Counted from the first letter of the stretch, positions 30,466 through 40,466 are shown. The stretch is DNA of 64,000 bases from Hydrogenophilus thermoluteolus (GCF_003574215.1 NZ_AP018558.1:2131501-2195500); one strand, 5' to 3'. Made by a program: numbers and translations. Notes: generated from the sequence alone by a model not told the origin.

Positions 30466-33094
30466 CGCTGCGCAAGACCGCCTCGATCCCTTGCCGCGCG
30501 CCCGCGGTAATCTGCAGCGCGAGCACCGGGCGCAACTGCCACGCGATCACCAGCCGACCCACCCCTTGTTCCGCCCCGGCATAGTAACGGGCGACCACGT
30601 TGGGCGCAAGGCGCTTGCCGAGCGTCCATTCGGTGGTCCCCGTTTCGGTGGTGGCGATCCCCACTTCGTCGAAACCAAACGCCTGCCCCAAGTCCTGCAA
30701 GACGCTGTCGGCTTGGGTCAGCCCCAACCCACGCGCCGCGGTGAGGAGCAACCCCAGTGACGTGCCGCCGCTCCCCAAGGGCTGGCCGGTGATGAGCAGA
30801 CTCAACATCTCGCCCTCCGGCCGCGCTGGTTCGGCAAAGAGTTCACTCTTCAGCTTCGACACCGGCCCCCAAAGGCGCAACCCCACGAGCCCTTCGTTCG
30901 GCAGCGTACGGACCGCTTCTGCTTCGACGATCGGGTCGCTGAGTGGGCCGGCAAAGGTCACACTGCCGCTGCGCACCGCCAGATCGACTCCGTAGCCGCG
31001 GTAGCGGCCGTCTACGAGCGCGATCGTGCCGGTTCCGGTTGGCGGCGCGGGGGGATCCCGGCGCACCATCAAAGCACCGATCAGGCGGGTGGTAAAACCG
31101 TACCCTTCGACCCGCACCGCGTCTCCCAATACCGTCTCCACCGCGAGCGCCACCGGATAGCCACTGGTTTTTTCCTGCGGGGCGTCGGCATAGACCAGAT
31201 CGTCCGATTCGCCGACCACCCCTTCGGGTAGCGCCTGCACGCGCAGCGTCGCGCTCGGGACGACGACACGCCCATGAACCACGGCGCCGCTGGGTTGCGC
31301 CCACACGGAGAGCGCCGGCGCAAGATCGAGCGCAAGTTCCGGCACCCGCATCGCCGCGAACCGTTCGCCACGAATCTGCACCGCGGCCGACCAGTCGGGC
31401 CACGCGGCGGTACCCGTGCCCGTCACCGTCAGCGTGCCGCCCGCGGTGCTCGCCACCGTCGCACTCAAGGTCAGGGTACGATCCGGGGCAAGCGCAAGGC
31501 GCGCCTGCGGCAACCGCAGACCGACCCCTGCCTGCGGTAATGTCACGGTACCGTCGTGGAGTGTCAGGGTCGCGGCGACTTGGGGTGCGGCGATCGTTCC
31601 GGACACGGCTGCGTCCAGCATAGCGCGACCGTCGATGCCGGTCACGTCAGGCACGAGCGGCGCGAACGGCGCAAGCGACGGGATCGACACCTGCGCTTGC
31701 GCCGCGATCGTCTCCGGCTGGGTCCAATCGACCTGTGCGGTGAGCGTACCGTCGAGTTTCAACGTGGCCACCGGCGAGGCTTCCGGAAGCCACGGTCGCG
31801 CCAGACGCTGCACCGTCGCGAGCGGAAAGCGCGCGGTGGCGTGGGCGGAGACTGGCGCTTCAGGCCGCTGTTGGGCGCTCAGGCAGAGCTCCCCGGCCGC
31901 CTCCCCCGGGGTCAAACAGAGCGGCGCGACTTGCCAGGCGCCGGGGCGCCAGGTGAGCGCCGAAGCCTTGCGCAGACGCCAGACGCCCAGTTGCGGTGAT
32001 GTTATGGTGAACGCGGTCAGCGCGCCCTGCCACGCGAAAGCGGCGTCGTCTGCCCCCGTGCGTGCTGCGCCCGCCACGGTGAGCGCGACAGAACCGGGTG
32101 CCGACGCCGCCTGCACGCGGATTTCGTGGCGGGCAAGCGTCCCGGTGAGCTGCCCACGAATGCGGTCGATCGGTGGCGCATCCCCCCAAGTGAGTCGATC
32201 GAACGCCGCTTCGAGCGCGAGTTCGGGCGTGTGCCAAGGACCTCGCATCGCGCCTTCGACTACCACCCGACCGGCAAGCGGCAGGCGCAACTGTTTGACG
32301 AGCGGTAGCTCCGCCAATTGCGGGGCAGCAAACCGCAGGTGCATCTCGACGGTGCCGTCTGCGTCGCCCGCACCGGCGACCACGAGCTGAGCGCTGCCGT
32401 GGCGCGCGGTGAGCGCCGCGGAAACGCGCGGAACGGTGCGCCACTCAGCAGTGAGCGCACCCGAGAGCGCACCGTCGGCGCTTGCGACGAGGAGGTCGTC
32501 AAGCGTTGCGTCGGTGGCACGAAGCGCACCGCGCCAGCTCAGTCGATCGATGCGGTAGGGCGCAGTCATCGCCGGGTGGTGGATCGTAAGCGCGGTAGCA
32601 GCAAAGCGATCGACCGCGATCGCCACCGGCACGGCTTTGAGCGTTGCAGCGAGCGCATCGAGTTCGGCGCGCCAATCGCTCGGCGGCGCGTCGTCCAGCT
32701 GCGGCTTGACCGTCACCGTAGCGCGTTCGAGCCCGAGCGCGCGCAAATGGATCGTCCGACGCCCAAGCGCCCCCCAATCGACCGCGATCGTGACCCGGTC
32801 GACGCGCACGGTCAGCGCTTCGTCACGCCAACCGAGGTTGCGCCAGACCACGCCAGTACGAAGCGTCCCCGATTCGTAGGCAATCTGCAGTGCAGGCACC
32901 ATGCGATCCACCCACCGGGTCAGCAATGCAGTTCCCGTTTCGGTCGTGATCGCAGCAGTAAAGAGCACCACACCCGCCACCACGAACTGCACGAGCAGCC
33001 ACACCGCCTCGGCAATCCAGAACGGCAACGCCGCAAGCCCCGCGACGCCCAGCGCCAAAAGCGCCCGCCACCACGATTGGTGCCGCCGCCGCAT
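30452..33094 (-). CDS. tamB: TamB, inner-membrane-anchored translocation and assembly module protein
   Basis: An 880-residue protein with one N-terminal membrane anchor (about 10-45) and a very long repetitive beta-rich periplasmic part, the form expected of AsmA-like bridge proteins. The DUF490/TamB C-terminal region is recognisable (GTIALVDGRYRGYGVDLAVRSG, GLVGLRLWGPVSKLKSEL, GEMLSLLITGQPL). With TamA it assists outer-membrane protein assembly or lipid transport between membranes. It is shorter than the E. coli protein (1259 residues). The start overlaps the tamA stop (ATGA). Its stop lies in the loop of a convergent terminator. Confidence 0.92.
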   Translation of the reverse strand: MRRRHQSWWRALLALGVAGLAALPFWIAEAVWLLVQFVVAGVVLFTAAITTETGTALLTRWVDRMVPALQIAYESGTLRTGVVWRNLGWRDEALTVRVDRVTIAVDWGALGRRTIHLRALGLERATVTVKPQLDDAPPSDWRAELDALAATLKAVPVAIAVDRFAATALTIHHPAMTAPYRIDRLSWRGALRATDATLDDLLVASADGALSGALTAEWRTVPRVSAALTARHGSAQLVVAGAGDADGTVEMHLRFAAPQLAELPLVKQLRLPLAGRVVVEGAMRGPWHTPELALEAAFDRLTWGDAPPIDRIRGQLTGTLARHEIRVQAASAPGSVALTVAGAARTGADDAAFAWQGALTAFTITSPQLGVWRLRKASALTWRPGAWQVAPLCLTPGEAAGELCLSAQQRPEAPVSAHATARFPLATVQRLARPWLPEASPVATLKLDGTLTAQVDWTQPETIAAQAQVSIPSLAPFAPLVPDVTGIDGRAMLDAAVSGTIAAPQVAATLTLHDGTVTLPQAGVGLRLPQARLALAPDRTLTLSATVASTAGGTLTVTGTGTAAWPDWSAAVQIRGERFAAMRVPELALDLAPALSVWAQPSGAVVHGRVVVPSATLRVQALPEGVVGESDDLVYADAPQEKTSGYPVALAVETVLGDAVRVEGYGFTTRLIGALMVRRDPPAPPTGTGTIALVDGRYRGYGVDLAVRSGSVTFAGPLSDPIVEAEAVRTLPNEGLVGLRLWGPVSKLKSELFAEPARPEGEMLSLLITGQPLGSGGTSLGLLLTAARGLGLTQADSVLQDLGQAFGFDEVGIATTETGTTEWTLGKRLAPNVVARYYAGAEQGVGRLVIAWQLRPVLALQITAGARQGIEAVLRSEKRR

Positions 33095-34887
33095 CAGAAG
33101 GTCACTCCCAGTCCGAGGTGGAGCCGCGGGGTACGGCGGTCACCGTCGAGCGGCACGGCGAGGTCGACCTGGAGTAACCCAACGGGCGAACGCCAGCGGG
33201 CGCCGACGCCGATCGCGGAAGCGGGCGCAAAGTCGAGCCAACTGTCGAACGCCTGACCGGTATCGAAAAAGAGCGCGCCGTACCAACCCGGCGGCCCGAC
33301 GGGGTGGAGCAGCTCGACGCTCGCCACCACCAGATGCTGTCCACCGAGCACACGACCACTCCCATCGCGCGGGGCCAACGTCTGGTAGCCATAGCCACGC
33401 ACCGAACGATCCCCGCCCGCGAAAAAGCGCAGCGCGCGCGGCAATTCGGTCAATTTGCCGCCCCACGTCGTCCCCCATTCGCCGCGCGCCCGCACGATCG
33501 TGCGTCCGAACGGCCATGCGAACTGCCCGCGCAGGTGCATCTGCATGAGGTCGTCGCTGCTCAAAAGCCTACGGGTCGCACCGCGTACGGTTGCCTGCCA
33601 GCCGAAACCGCGGGTAGGAAAGAGGGAATCGTCGAACCCTTGCCAGCCCACGGTGAGGTGTTGCAACCAGAAGTGGCTTTGCGTCACGGCGCTTCCCGAA
33701 TCGGTTCGGCTCCGCAGCCAGTCCGACCCGACCGAAAGCGTCCAGGCGTCCCGCACGCGCGTCCATGAAAGCCCCACCTGTGCCGTCTGCTCGGTGAGTC
33801 CCAACCGCGATTCCCGCGACCATTCGCCGTGCCAAAGCAAAAACTCCGTCTTGGGGTGGCGGCGCGGCACACGGTAGTCGAAGGTGAGCCGCTGCGTTTC
33901 GCGTGCGAACAACAGCGTGATTTCGCCCTGATGACCGCGGCGATTGAGCAACGGCCAGGCAATCGTGCCGCGCAATTGCGCGCCGATGTCGCTGAAATAG
34001 CCAAGTGCCGCCTCGTAGCGACGGCGAGGCGCGGGGGTCGATTCGATCCGGAGCGGAACCCGGTCCCCGGTACGCGCCGCCCAATCGGGGAGCACCCGCA
34101 CGCGGTCGAACCATTCGGTACTCATGAGGCTGCGTTGCGCCTCAGCCACCGCTTCCAGCCGGTAGCGGTCACCCGGTGCGACGGGAAGCGCGCGGCGTAG
34201 AACCGATGCTTCGACCGGTGCGTCGTGGGCGTCGATCGCGCCGATCACGAGCGGCGCGCCGCTCTCCAGCACCAACCATGCTTCGGCGGTATTGCGGGTG
34301 CGATCGACGATGAGCGCTTTGCGGCGGAAACGCGCGTCGACGAACCCTTCACGCTGCGCGAGCGCAAGGAGCCCGTCTCGCGTCGCGTCGAACGCCCCTT
34401 GATCGACGACCTCGCCGACCTTGAGCGGCACCGTAGCGCGCCACGCCTGCGCCGCGTCGGAGTCACTCAGCGGCCCGTCGATCGTGATTGCGACATGCGA
34501 CCAGCGGGTGGGCGGTCCAGGGTCGATCGTGAGCACCAACGGGGAACACGGCGCGTCATCGGCCCAACGTGCGGTGACTTTGGCGTGAAAATGGCCCAAC
34601 GCCCGCAGCGCGCTTTCGGCCTTCGCGACCACGCGGCGGCGCCATGCGGCATCGCGCTCCGGTGATGCCATAGCGCACGCGCGCGGCACTTGCGCCACGG
34701 TTCGCGCGACGTTCGTCCGCAAGCGGCCGGTGACCCCTTCGACACGAACGGAAGGTGGCGCCGTCTGCTCGGCGCGCTCTGGCGCGGCAACCGATGGCTC
34801 ATCTTGAGCGCCTGAGGCGACAGGCACGGAAAACGCCCAGACGACCCCGAGCACGACGCGCAGCGGCACCTGGCGGGTTCGTTCCAT
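33094..34887 (-). CDS. tamA: TamA, Omp85-family outer-membrane protein
   Basis: A 597-residue outer-membrane beta-barrel protein with a signal peptide (LRVVLGVVWAFSVPVASGA), three POTRA-like domains (about 30-270) and an Omp85 barrel. The family lid-lock sequence appears as SVRGYGYQTLAPRD, and the chain ends in an aromatic residue (GLGVTF), the outer-membrane insertion signal. It works with TamB, which follows with a 4-base overlap. The ATG at 34887 was preferred because it immediately precedes the signal peptide; the frame is open further upstream but without a plausible leader. The ATP-grasp-like gene ends 28 bases upstream. Confidence 0.93.
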   Translation of the reverse strand: MERTRQVPLRVVLGVVWAFSVPVASGAQDEPSVAAPERAEQTAPPSVRVEGVTGRLRTNVARTVAQVPRACAMASPERDAAWRRRVVAKAESALRALGHFHAKVTARWADDAPCSPLVLTIDPGPPTRWSHVAITIDGPLSDSDAAQAWRATVPLKVGEVVDQGAFDATRDGLLALAQREGFVDARFRRKALIVDRTRNTAEAWLVLESGAPLVIGAIDAHDAPVEASVLRRALPVAPGDRYRLEAVAEAQRSLMSTEWFDRVRVLPDWAARTGDRVPLRIESTPAPRRRYEAALGYFSDIGAQLRGTIAWPLLNRRGHQGEITLLFARETQRLTFDYRVPRRHPKTEFLLWHGEWSRESRLGLTEQTAQVGLSWTRVRDAWTLSVGSDWLRSRTDSGSAVTQSHFWLQHLTVGWQGFDDSLFPTRGFGWQATVRGATRRLLSSDDLMQMHLRGQFAWPFGRTIVRARGEWGTTWGGKLTELPRALRFFAGGDRSVRGYGYQTLAPRDGSGRVLGGQHLVVASVELLHPVGPPGWYGALFFDTGQAFDSWLDFAPASAIGVGARWRSPVGLLQVDLAVPLDGDRRTPRLHLGLGVTF

Positions 34888-34915
34888 CTTCTGATGATAG
34901 CAAAGTGGCAACGGC

Positions 34916-36190
34916 TCAAACGGCGAAGACCGGTGCGAACCCACCGCCAAGCGTACGGAAATTGGTGGTCTGCCCCGCGTAGAGGCGCGCAGCGAAGAGC
35001 AGCACCTCGCCGTCGTAGGCGTAGGCGCGGATGTCGAATTTGAACGGTTTCGTCGCACCACCGTTTTCCGCTTCCGGCACCGGCCGCACCGCCGGGGCCG
35101 CGTAGGCCTGTGCGACATAGGTGCCGGGCAGGATCACCGTCTCCCAAACGCGGCGCGTCAGTTTGTCGCCGCGGTACGCCGCTTTGCTGCCGTAACCGGC
35201 CACTGGTTTGAAAAAGAACGCGCGCCGTTCGGCCCAGAGCGTCGCGGCATTTTCGGGTGTCACCAACACGGTGGTCGGCACGTGCGCCAACAGGAGCGCC
35301 CGCGTTTCGCCATCGACACCGAGCGCCTGCAGCGCGGCGTCGTCCGAAAGCGTGACCAGCCGCCGCTTGTCGGCTAGGAGCGCGTGGGCGCGCGGGTGCG
35401 GCGTCACCACCGCCGCGTCGCCAAGGTACGCGTCCCGCACCGCCGCGTGCGCCGGGGCTTCGAGCGCGAAGTCGGTCAAGCGGTTATAGACGAGATCGAT
35501 CGCAACACGCGCCCCCGCGTCACTACGCAGCCACAGCCGCCCGTCGGCACAGGTAAGCGCGGTGGGGTCCGCGATCGCGACGCGGTACCCCGCTTCGGTG
35601 AGCAACGCGCAAAAAAGGAGAAACTCGGGGTAGAGGTACTGTTCTCCGGGATCGTCGTCGACGATCGCGATCGTGGTAAGGGGCGCGTTTCCCCGGCAGC
35701 GCCGCCATTCGGTCTGAAACATCGCGCACAGCGCCGCGGTGGGCGGGGGTTGTTCGGTCTCTGCCGCGATTTTCGCTGCCAATTCCGGGCAGCAGGCGCG
35801 CTGCGCCGCCCGGATCATGGCGTTGATCATCGCACCACCGGCGTTGGTGTTGATCTCGATAAGTTGCGGCCCGCGCTCGGTGAGGTGAAAGTCGTACCCC
35901 ATCAACACACCCCGCGCGGCGGTGGCGTGGCGGGCCGTTGCCGGTGCCGTCCCGAGCGCCGCTTTCTGCCATGCCGTGGTTTGTGCCAACCGTTCGACCG
36001 CGGCGACCACCGCGCGAATCGTCGCCAGATCCGCTTCCGGCACGAAAAGCGCCACCGGTGCGATCAGGTGCGGGCGCTCGGCAAAACGCGCCGGGAGTTG
36101 GGCGAGCATCGGGTCACCGGCTGCCCAGGTGTCGAGGACCTGCGCAAGCCGTGCGCGATCGAGCGAATGGCAGGTACAGGTGTGGTGCAT
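34916..36190 (-). CDS. ATP-grasp-like protein of unknown substrate
   Basis: A 424-residue cytoplasmic protein. Features suggestive of ATP-grasp ligases: LMGYDFHLTERGPQLIEINTNAGGAMIN (acidic metal-binding and glycine segment), DLVYNRLTDF, and RAFFFKPVAGYGSKAAYRGDK, an ATP-lysine plus glycine loop; the order suggests a circularly permuted arrangement. A Cys/His-rich N-terminus MHHTCTCHS may bind metal. It sits 1 base from ubiB and 28 bases from tamA on the same strand, so probably one transcript, but no biosynthetic partners are nearby. The glutathione synthetases and RimK-like ligases are relatives by fold only. Product unknown. Confidence 0.7.
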   Translation of the reverse strand: MHHTCTCHSLDRARLAQVLDTWAAGDPMLAQLPARFAERPHLIAPVALFVPEADLATIRAVVAAVERLAQTTAWQKAALGTAPATARHATAARGVLMGYDFHLTERGPQLIEINTNAGGAMINAMIRAAQRACCPELAAKIAAETEQPPPTAALCAMFQTEWRRCRGNAPLTTIAIVDDDPGEQYLYPEFLLFCALLTEAGYRVAIADPTALTCADGRLWLRSDAGARVAIDLVYNRLTDFALEAPAHAAVRDAYLGDAAVVTPHPRAHALLADKRRLVTLSDDAALQALGVDGETRALLLAHVPTTVLVTPENAATLWAERRAFFFKPVAGYGSKAAYRGDKLTRRVWETVILPGTYVAQAYAAPAVRPVPEAENGGATKPFKFDIRAYAYDGEVLLFAARLYAGQTTNFRTLGGGFAPVFAV

Positions 36191-36191
36191 C

Positions 36192-37730
36192 TTACAGCCA
36201 ACCGTTTTTGACCAACCACCAAACGAGCACGAGCGACGCCACCCACCCGGCGACGAGCGCTGTACGGCGCACCCGTTCCTTGCGTTTGGCTTTCGCGGCG
36301 CGCCGCGCGGCGATCTTCGCTTGCCGACGCGCCGTTTCGCGCGCGAGCAACTCCTGGTGCAACAGGCGCGGCAGTTGCGGCACCCATTTCGCCCAATGGG
36401 GCGCCTCCTCGCGCAGCGCTTTGGGCAACGCCCGCCACCCCACCTGCTCGCTCATCCACCGTTCGAGAAAGGGTTTCGCGGTTTGCCACAGGTCGAGGTC
36501 GGGGTCGAGCTGCCGCCCCAACCCCTCGATGTTCAAGAGCGTCTTTTGCAGCAACACCAGTTGCGGCTGCACCTCGACTTCGAAACGCCGCGCCGTCTGA
36601 AAGAGCCGCAACAGAGTTTTTCCAAACGAGATCTCTTTGAGCGGACGGTCGAAGATCGGCTCACAGACCGCGCGAATCGCCCCTTCGAACTCTTCGACAC
36701 GCACGTACGGCGGCGCCCATCCGGCTTCGATGTGCGCAAGCGCCACCCGGCGGTAGTCGCGCTGGAAAAAGGCGAGAAAATTGACCGCGAGGTAGTTTTT
36801 GTCTTCGTCGGAAAGCGTGCCCATGATGCCGAAGTCGAGCGCGATGTAGCGCCCGTCGGGGGCTACCAGGATATTGCCCGGATGCATGTCGGCGTGGAAA
36901 AAGCCGTCGCGAAAAACCTGCGTGAAGAAGATCTCGACCCCCGCGGCGGAGAGCCGTTTGAGGTCGATCCCCTGCGCCCGCAACGCGTCGATCCGCGAAA
37001 TCGGCGTGCCGTGCATCCGCTCCATTACCATCACCTGGCTGCCGCAGTAGTCCCAATAGACCTCAGGCACGATGAGGAGCTTAGCATCACGGAAATTGCG
37101 CCGCAATTGCGAACAGTTCGCCGCTTCTCGCATCAGGTCGAGCTCGTCTTCGAGCGATTTCGCGAACTCCGCGACCACTTCGCGCGGCCGCAGCCGCTCC
37201 CCTTCCGACCAGAGGGTTTCGAGCAGCCACGCAGCGGCATCCATCAACGCGACGTCGTGTTCGATCACCTGACGGATGCCCGGACGCAAGATCTTCACCG
37301 CCGCTTCGCGCCCGTCGAAGAGTTGTGCGAAGTGGACCTGCGCCACCGACGCGCTCGCGACCGGCTCGGGGTCGAACGCCGCGAACACTTCGGTCACGGG
37401 GCGGCCGAAATGGTGTTCGAGGATCGTGAGCGCCGTTGCGCTCGAAAACGGGGGGACGCGATCTTGCAGCTTTGCCAGTTCGTCGGCGATGTCCGGCGGG
37501 ATGAGGTCGCGGCGGGTGGAGAGCATCTGCCCGAACTTGACGAAGATCGGACCCAGGGATTCGAGCGCCACCCGCAAGCGCACGCCACGCGGCGTCGCAT
37601 CGTGCCGCCAGAAAAAGAGGCGGCGCCACCATCGGGACAACCGCCCAGACGGGTCGGCCGCGCAGACGATCTCGTCGAGCCGGTAGCGGTAGCCGATCCA
37701 AACGATGCGAATGAGGCGCAAAAGGCGCAT
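36192..37730 (-). CDS. ubiB: UbiB, ubiquinone biosynthesis atypical kinase/ATPase
   Basis: A 512-residue membrane-associated ABC1/ADCK-family protein that supports ubiquinone synthesis. Visible: the KxGQ motif in FVKFGQMLSTRRDLIP, alanine-rich loop and VASASVAQVHFAQL, the ATP lysine in AAVKILRPG, the catalytic-loop FHADMHPGNILV and metal-binding ALDFGIMG. A C-terminal membrane helix follows a basic segment (VAGWVASLVLVWWLV). The start at 37730 is close to the divergent thiI gene (91 bases). Its role implies an aerobic, ubiquinone-using respiratory chain. Confidence 0.95.
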   Translation of the reverse strand: MRLLRLIRIVWIGYRYRLDEIVCAADPSGRLSRWWRRLFFWRHDATPRGVRLRVALESLGPIFVKFGQMLSTRRDLIPPDIADELAKLQDRVPPFSSATALTILEHHFGRPVTEVFAAFDPEPVASASVAQVHFAQLFDGREAAVKILRPGIRQVIEHDVALMDAAAWLLETLWSEGERLRPREVVAEFAKSLEDELDLMREAANCSQLRRNFRDAKLLIVPEVYWDYCGSQVMVMERMHGTPISRIDALRAQGIDLKRLSAAGVEIFFTQVFRDGFFHADMHPGNILVAPDGRYIALDFGIMGTLSDEDKNYLAVNFLAFFQRDYRRVALAHIEAGWAPPYVRVEEFEGAIRAVCEPIFDRPLKEISFGKTLLRLFQTARRFEVEVQPQLVLLQKTLLNIEGLGRQLDPDLDLWQTAKPFLERWMSEQVGWRALPKALREEAPHWAKWVPQLPRLLHQELLARETARRQAKIAARRAAKAKRKERVRRTALVAGWVASLVLVWWLVKNGWL

Positions 37731-37821
37731 GACGGACGTGATAGCGAAAGAACCTGCGCATTGTACCGTCTTGTCCGCCGGTTCCGTACAATACGCTCCT
37801 TCACTAGGCGGGGACGAGACG

Positions 37822-39279
37822 ATGCGCTATTGGGTTCGCTTTGCACCGGAAATCATGATCAAGGGCAGCAGCGTGCGCAAACAGCTGAGCGCGCAGCTTG
37901 CCGAAAACCTCAAAGCGGTTTTCGCCAAGCGCGGGATCGAAGCGACGTTTGCGCGCCACCGCGACCGCATCGACGTCACGGTTGCCGACCCTTGCGCGAC
38001 TGCGGCCGAAGCCGCGCTCACCCAGACCCCGGGGGTAAACCAAGCATGGCGGGTCAAGACCGCGCAGCTCGACACCCCGACACTCGACGCCGTCGCTGCC
38101 GCGATCGTTGCCGAAGCGGCACCCCGCGTCACCGGCAAACGCTTTGCCGTGCGCGCTCGTCGTAAGGGCACACACCCGTTCACCTCGCAGGAGATCGAGC
38201 GCGCCGTCGGCGCCGCGCTCCTTGCCGCCGCCCCGAACGCGCAGGTCGACCTCACCCAACCGGAGGTGGTGGTCGAGCTCGAACTCGACGGTACGCAGCT
38301 TGCCTTCGTCGACGCGCGGATTCCGGGGCTGGGCGGTTTTCCACTCGGCTCGCAAGGTGAGGCGCTCGCGCTCGTCTCCGGCGGTTTCGATTCGACCGTG
38401 GCCAGTTTCATGAGTCTGCGCCGTGGCGTACGCACCCACTTTCTCTTCTTCAACTTGGGTGGTGCCGCGCACGACTTGGGCGTCAAGCAGATGAGCTTCT
38501 ATCTGTGGCAGCGGTTCGCGCTGTCACACCGCCTCCACTTCATCTCGGTGCCGTTCGAAGGGGTGGTCGAGGCGTTGCTCACTCAGATCCCCGACAGCTA
38601 CATGGGCGTGATGCTGAAACGGTTGATGCTGATCGCCGCGGAACGGATCGCGGACGAAATGGGCATCGACGCGCTCGTCACCGGTGAAAGCGTCGCACAG
38701 GTCTCCAGTCAGACGCTGCGCAATCTGGCGCTCATCGACTGCGCAACGGGCAAACTGGTGTTGCGGCCGCTCGCGTTCGTGGACAAAGGGGAGATCATCA
38801 CATGGGCCGAGCGCATCGGCGCGCGGCAGTTCGCCGAGACGATGCCGGAATATTGCGCGGTGATCTCGCGTCATCCGGTCACCCACGGTTCGTTCCAACG
38901 CTTGGCCGCGGTCGAACGCCGTTTCGATTTCGCGCGCCTGGACGAAGCGATCGCCGCGCGCGAGGTAACCCCGGTCGATCAGCTCCCGCAGACGATCAAC
39001 GCGCAACCGGCGGTGCCCGTCGTGACGACGCCGGAAGCGGGCGACGAAATTCTCGACATTCGCCCACCGGAGCGAGTCAAAGCGGCACCGCTTACCCTGC
39101 CCCACCGGGTAGTCCCCTTTTTCGCACTCAAAGAGGCAGCGAAGGGGTTCGACCCCAACCGACGCTATCTGCTTTACTGCGACAAAGGGGTGTTGAGCCA
39201 GCTCCACGCGCTGCGGTTGCGCCAAGCCGGTTTCAACCAGGTGTACGTTTTCCGCCCGAATGGACCGCCCCGCCCATGA
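37822..39279 (+). CDS. thiI: tRNA 4-thiouridine synthase ThiI with C-terminal rhodanese domain
   Basis: A 485-residue enzyme that makes s4U8 in tRNA and in many bacteria also helps thiazole synthesis. Order: ferredoxin-like/THUMP RNA-binding region (about 1-165), PP-loop SGGFDST (186-192), then a C-terminal rhodanese domain with the persulfide cysteine C453 in YLLYCDKGVLSQ. It is the long E. coli-type form. The start was chosen at ATG 37822, after GGGACGAG; a -10 TACAAT is at 37787-37792. The 3' end overlaps the opposing permease gene by 47 bases. Together with ttcA it forms the tRNA sulfuration set of the window. Confidence 0.95.
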   Translation: MRYWVRFAPEIMIKGSSVRKQLSAQLAENLKAVFAKRGIEATFARHRDRIDVTVADPCATAAEAALTQTPGVNQAWRVKTAQLDTPTLDAVAAAIVAEAAPRVTGKRFAVRARRKGTHPFTSQEIERAVGAALLAAAPNAQVDLTQPEVVVELELDGTQLAFVDARIPGLGGFPLGSQGEALALVSGGFDSTVASFMSLRRGVRTHFLFFNLGGAAHDLGVKQMSFYLWQRFALSHRLHFISVPFEGVVEALLTQIPDSYMGVMLKRLMLIAAERIADEMGIDALVTGESVAQVSSQTLRNLALIDCATGKLVLRPLAFVDKGEIITWAERIGARQFAETMPEYCAVISRHPVTHGSFQRLAAVERRFDFARLDEAIAAREVTPVDQLPQTINAQPAVPVVTTPEAGDEILDIRPPERVKAAPLTLPHRVVPFFALKEAAKGFDPNRRYLLYCDKGVLSQLHALRLRQAGFNQVYVFRPNGPPRP

Positions 39280-40306
39280 GCACCGCCCACCCCCGCGTGC
39301 TCGGGTGGCTTTCGAGCGCCAATTTCGCGATCATCGTCAGCGGAATCGAGAGAAACGCGCCCACGGTGCCGAGCAACCAGCCCCACAAAAGGAGCGAGAC
39401 CAGCACCACCGTCGGCGAAAGCCCTAGCGCTTGCCCCATCCAGCGCGGCTCGACGACGTTGCCCAATACGACGTTGATCGCGAGATACCCCACCGCAACC
39501 ACCGCCGCGTCGACTGGGCCATACTGCAACAGCGCCAAGACGACCGCGGGCAGCGCGGCAATGATCGAGCCGATCGTCGGGATGAAGTTCAAGAGCCCCG
39601 CCAAGACGCCGAAAAAGAGCGCGAAATCGACCCCACGCCACGCCAACAGCCCCCACGCCAGCAACCCGGTAGCGGCGCTCACACTGGTTTTGATCACCAG
39701 ATAGCGATTCACCGCCGCCAAGAAGCGGCGCATCCGCACCTGTGCCCGTCGCTCGCGCGGGAACGCCGCGGTGAAACGGGCCGTAAGCGTTGGCACCTCC
39801 AGCAGCAAAAAGACGTACGCCAAGAGCACCAACGCGAAATTGGCCGTCACCTGACCGGTTGCCGCAGCGAGCGTGCGCGCCCCTTGCGCGATCACCGCAA
39901 GCGACGGGGTCGGCAACTCCGCCAGGAGCGACTCCCACGGCGCGCCGCGCGCCGCCAGCCACGCTTGCACGCCGCTGTAGAAGGACAACCATTTGCTCTG
40001 GTATTCCGGGCCATTCGCCGCCAGTTGTCGCGCGGTGAGCTCGATGACGTTGAAGAGTTGAAACACTGCGAACCCAACGACGACGAAGAGCAGCACGATC
40101 CCCACCCCCCAAGGCACTTTACGGCGATGGAGCCAGACGAGCGGCGGCACCGAGATCATCGCAAGAAAGACTGCGACCAGTAGCGGCGCGAGCCAACTCG
40201 CCACCGCCTGCACCCCGGCACCGATCACGACAAGCGCCGCAATGACGAAGAGCGGCAGAGGCAGCTGCCCCGTTCGCTCCCGACGCGGTTCGCGTTCCTG
40301 CGCCAC
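39233..40306 (-). CDS. AI-2E family transporter (PerM/YhhQ-type permease)
   Basis: Inner-membrane protein of 357 residues with about eight helices and the family pattern: PLPLFVIAALVVIGAGVQAV at the start, a large loop in the middle, then FGVLAGLLNFIPTIGSIIAALPAVVLALLQYG and VVEPRWMGQALGLSPTVVLVSLLLWGWLLGTVGAFLSIPLT. Members include TqsA (autoinducer-2 exporter) and sodium/proton antiporters, so substrate remains open. The C-terminus overlaps the thiI 3' end by 47 bases. The start lies 160 bases from argS, divergently. Confidence 0.9.
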   Translation of the reverse strand: MAQEREPRRERTGQLPLPLFVIAALVVIGAGVQAVASWLAPLLVAVFLAMISVPPLVWLHRRKVPWGVGIVLLFVVVGFAVFQLFNVIELTARQLAANGPEYQSKWLSFYSGVQAWLAARGAPWESLLAELPTPSLAVIAQGARTLAAATGQVTANFALVLLAYVFLLLEVPTLTARFTAAFPRERRAQVRMRRFLAAVNRYLVIKTSVSAATGLLAWGLLAWRGVDFALFFGVLAGLLNFIPTIGSIIAALPAVVLALLQYGPVDAAVVAVGYLAINVVLGNVVEPRWMGQALGLSPTVVLVSLLLWGWLLGTVGAFLSIPLTMIAKLALESHPSTRGWAVLMGGAVHSGGKRTPG

Positions 40307-40431
40307 GTTCCCTCCTCTTCGTTCACTCTCAGGTTCTTGGGTTGCGCGATCACGCCCTTGGGCCGTTGCGAACGTTCCCCGCCCGTGGTCTCATTTCGGG
40401 CCGATGGGGTGCGCGCGCTCAGCGGGGCGAG

Positions 40432-40437
40432 TATAAT
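40432..40437 (+). promoter_or_regulatory. -10 element of argS
   Basis: Consensus TATAAT 30 bases before the argS ATG. A -35 at the proper distance (GTGCGC, 40409-40414) is poor, so the promoter may need an extended -10 or activator. Confidence 0.5.
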
Positions 40438-40466
40438 CGGAAGCAAACCCTTTCGTTACCAAGATC

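Noticed and set aside
35922..38165. A 747-codon open frame opposite ubiB and running into thiI
   Set aside because: Overlaps two well-supported genes on both strands and has no motif; a shadow frame.
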